DNA of 64,000 bases, from NCBI RefSeq assembly GCF_905147045.1, contig NC_065901.1, forward strand, positions 2,480,001-2,544,000. Direction: 5' to 3'. How positions within the stretch are numbered: the stretch's first letter is position 1; each line of letters starts with the position of its first letter. The notes under the pieces were generated by a model, which saw nothing but the letters and a program-made list of their open reading frames with translations, was not told the origin of the DNA and searched no databases. This document shows, in pieces, positions 62,867 through 64,000 of this stretch. This DNA comes from Nymphalis io. Taxonomy: Eukaryota > Arthropoda > Insecta > Lepidoptera > Nymphalidae. A program made the position numbers and the translations under genes.

Positions 62867-63179
62867 GTTTTTTTTATAAATTAAAATCAACGACTGCTAA
62901 CCACTCTTATTGCTGACTAAATAATATTTTTTAGAATTATTTTAATATATTCTTACATATGTATTAAATTACCAAGTGTAATTAATGCGTTATTATCCGT
63001 TGGTTTTATTGTAGAATCAAATATATTTATATATAAAGAAGTATGACTACAATAAATACATATTATAAAGCTAGTTAAAATATATAATTAAGTTATTAAC
63101 ATATATAAAAAATTAACAACTAATTCTCCAGTATGTACCACAAACATACCAAACTTTCGAATGATTATAATTATGGAAA

Positions 63180-63310
63180 TTCCTTCCAACCCTTATCCGT
63201 TTGGCCGTGAACGTGACGTCAAGTGCTATTTATCAGGCGCGGGCTTTCTGATTTTAATTAAATGTCATTTTGTCACGTCATTTATTATTTCTAGAGCGAG
63301 ATAACTAGTT
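63180..63310. promoter_or_regulatory. CRE-like cluster in a GC-richer block
   Basis: A perfect TGACGTCA at 63214-63221 and a second, one-sided site (TCACGTCA) about 55 bp further right, in a non-repetitive block that also has AACTAGTTATCACG. Such pairs can mark CREB-responsive enhancers, but chance is possible and the distance to exon 1 is about 11.8 kb. Confidence 0.3.
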
Positions 63311-64000
63311 ATCACGATGACCAATTAATTTATATTAATATAGTTTATTAATATTCAAGTCTAATTTTATGCGGAAAATTATATATTGTTTGTATTTTGA
63401 TTTGGTAATTGTTTGTTTGTGATTTATCACGTGACATGTATACATACTATATTAGTCGTTTGTGGTCTGGCTTACAGTTATAATGGTATTGACCAGTAAT
63501 GCTTAGTATTGTATTCAGCTATCGATTGTAAGGTTTAATGGGAATGTATTAATCTCAAACAGATATATAGTATATATCTTTAGTTACAAAATATAACTAT
63601 TAATATAAGGATGTATATATGTGTATATTATAATTATATTTTTTTATTTTAAGTGCACAAGCGACCTTTGTTAAAGGAATAAGTAAGCTATATTACCAAC
63701 GGTTGTATTTAAACGTCTCTTTATGCGATGAGGTCAGTTTTAATAGTTAATTTTGTTTTCAGTATGCACTTTTTTAATCTACGGTCAAAAAATATGCATA
63801 TGATTTGTGTTTACATGGTTTATTGCATATCATATTAAATACAAAATTAAATTGAATTAGAGTAAGCATGTAAATGATGATGATACGTTACTAAAAGCAT
63901 AGAGTTTAATATTAATTAATTTTAACATAAAAAATATCGTTAAGACTGAATCGTTTATGTTTAAAAAAAATCATTCGATATTCTTTGAAAAGGATCCTTC

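Larger units (their letters stand above)
51406..64000. other. Region upstream of nAChR exon 1
   Basis: The acceptor directly upstream of the ATG exon means that part of this region is probably a 5'UTR intron, with the untranslated first exon and promoter further right. I could not locate that exon: several GTAAGT-type donors exist on the minus strand (for example near 53091), but none stands out. The region holds repeat fragments at 51.5, 52.3, 54.9, 58.1, 60.3, 60.7, 61.8 and 62.8 kb, a long (TA)n at 54.0 kb, and GC-richer unique blocks near 57.7, 61.2 and 63.2 kb. The remainder is AT-rich with nothing recognisable. Confidence 0.6.

Noticed and set aside
1..64000. CRISPR arrays, operons, riboswitches or other prokaryotic systems
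   Set aside because: No spaced identical short repeats and no dense coding. The window has eukaryotic introns, SINEs and LINEs throughout.

Overview
This window looks like lepidopteran nuclear DNA. It is AT-rich and gene-poor, and it is crowded with short retroposed repeats of kinds familiar from butterfly and moth genomes. The tRNA-derived SINE seen repeatedly here resembles the Metulj-type SINE of nymphalid butterflies, so a butterfly, perhaps a nymphalid, is the best guess. That species-level guess is inference from memory.

One real protein-coding gene is visible, on the minus strand: a nicotinic acetylcholine receptor (nAChR) alpha subunit, best matched to the insect alpha1 subunit. Three consecutive coding exons are present. 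Exon 1 (51202-51405) carries the start codon, the signal peptide and the N-terminal helix. Exon 2 (8977-9021) is a 45-base microexon with the loop D tryptophan. Exon 3 (574-683) carries the loop A region. All three have canonical splice sites, and the reading frame runs through without a break. The first coding intron is 42,180 bp and the second 8,293 bp. Exon 4 onward lies left of base 1. A splice acceptor 18 nt upstream of the ATG implies at least one untranslated 5' exon to the right, within 51.4-64 kb or beyond.

Everything else is intron or upstream DNA. 1-573 is the start of intron 3. 684-8976 (intron 2) holds a tandemly duplicated 3' end of a Jockey-like LINE, an old SINE with a long imperfect target-site duplication, and a retroposon copy only 24 bp from the exon 2 donor. 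9022-51201 (intron 1) holds most of the repeats, including a striking 560-bp nearly perfect inverted repeat around an 871-bp spacer (22181-24171), a repeat cluster at 27-34 kb, and several GC-richer unique blocks. 51406-64000 is upstream of exon 1 and has scattered repeats plus a small cluster of CRE-like sites near 63.2 kb.

No bacterial-type systems, CRISPR arrays, rRNA genes or convincing functional tRNA genes were seen. The most unusual signals are the giant inverted repeat inside a neuronal receptor intron, the identical 484-bp tandem duplication, a SINE with an internal inversion resembling twin priming, and two coding-like blocks that I could not assign (43.7-43.9 kb and 48.9-49.4 kb).
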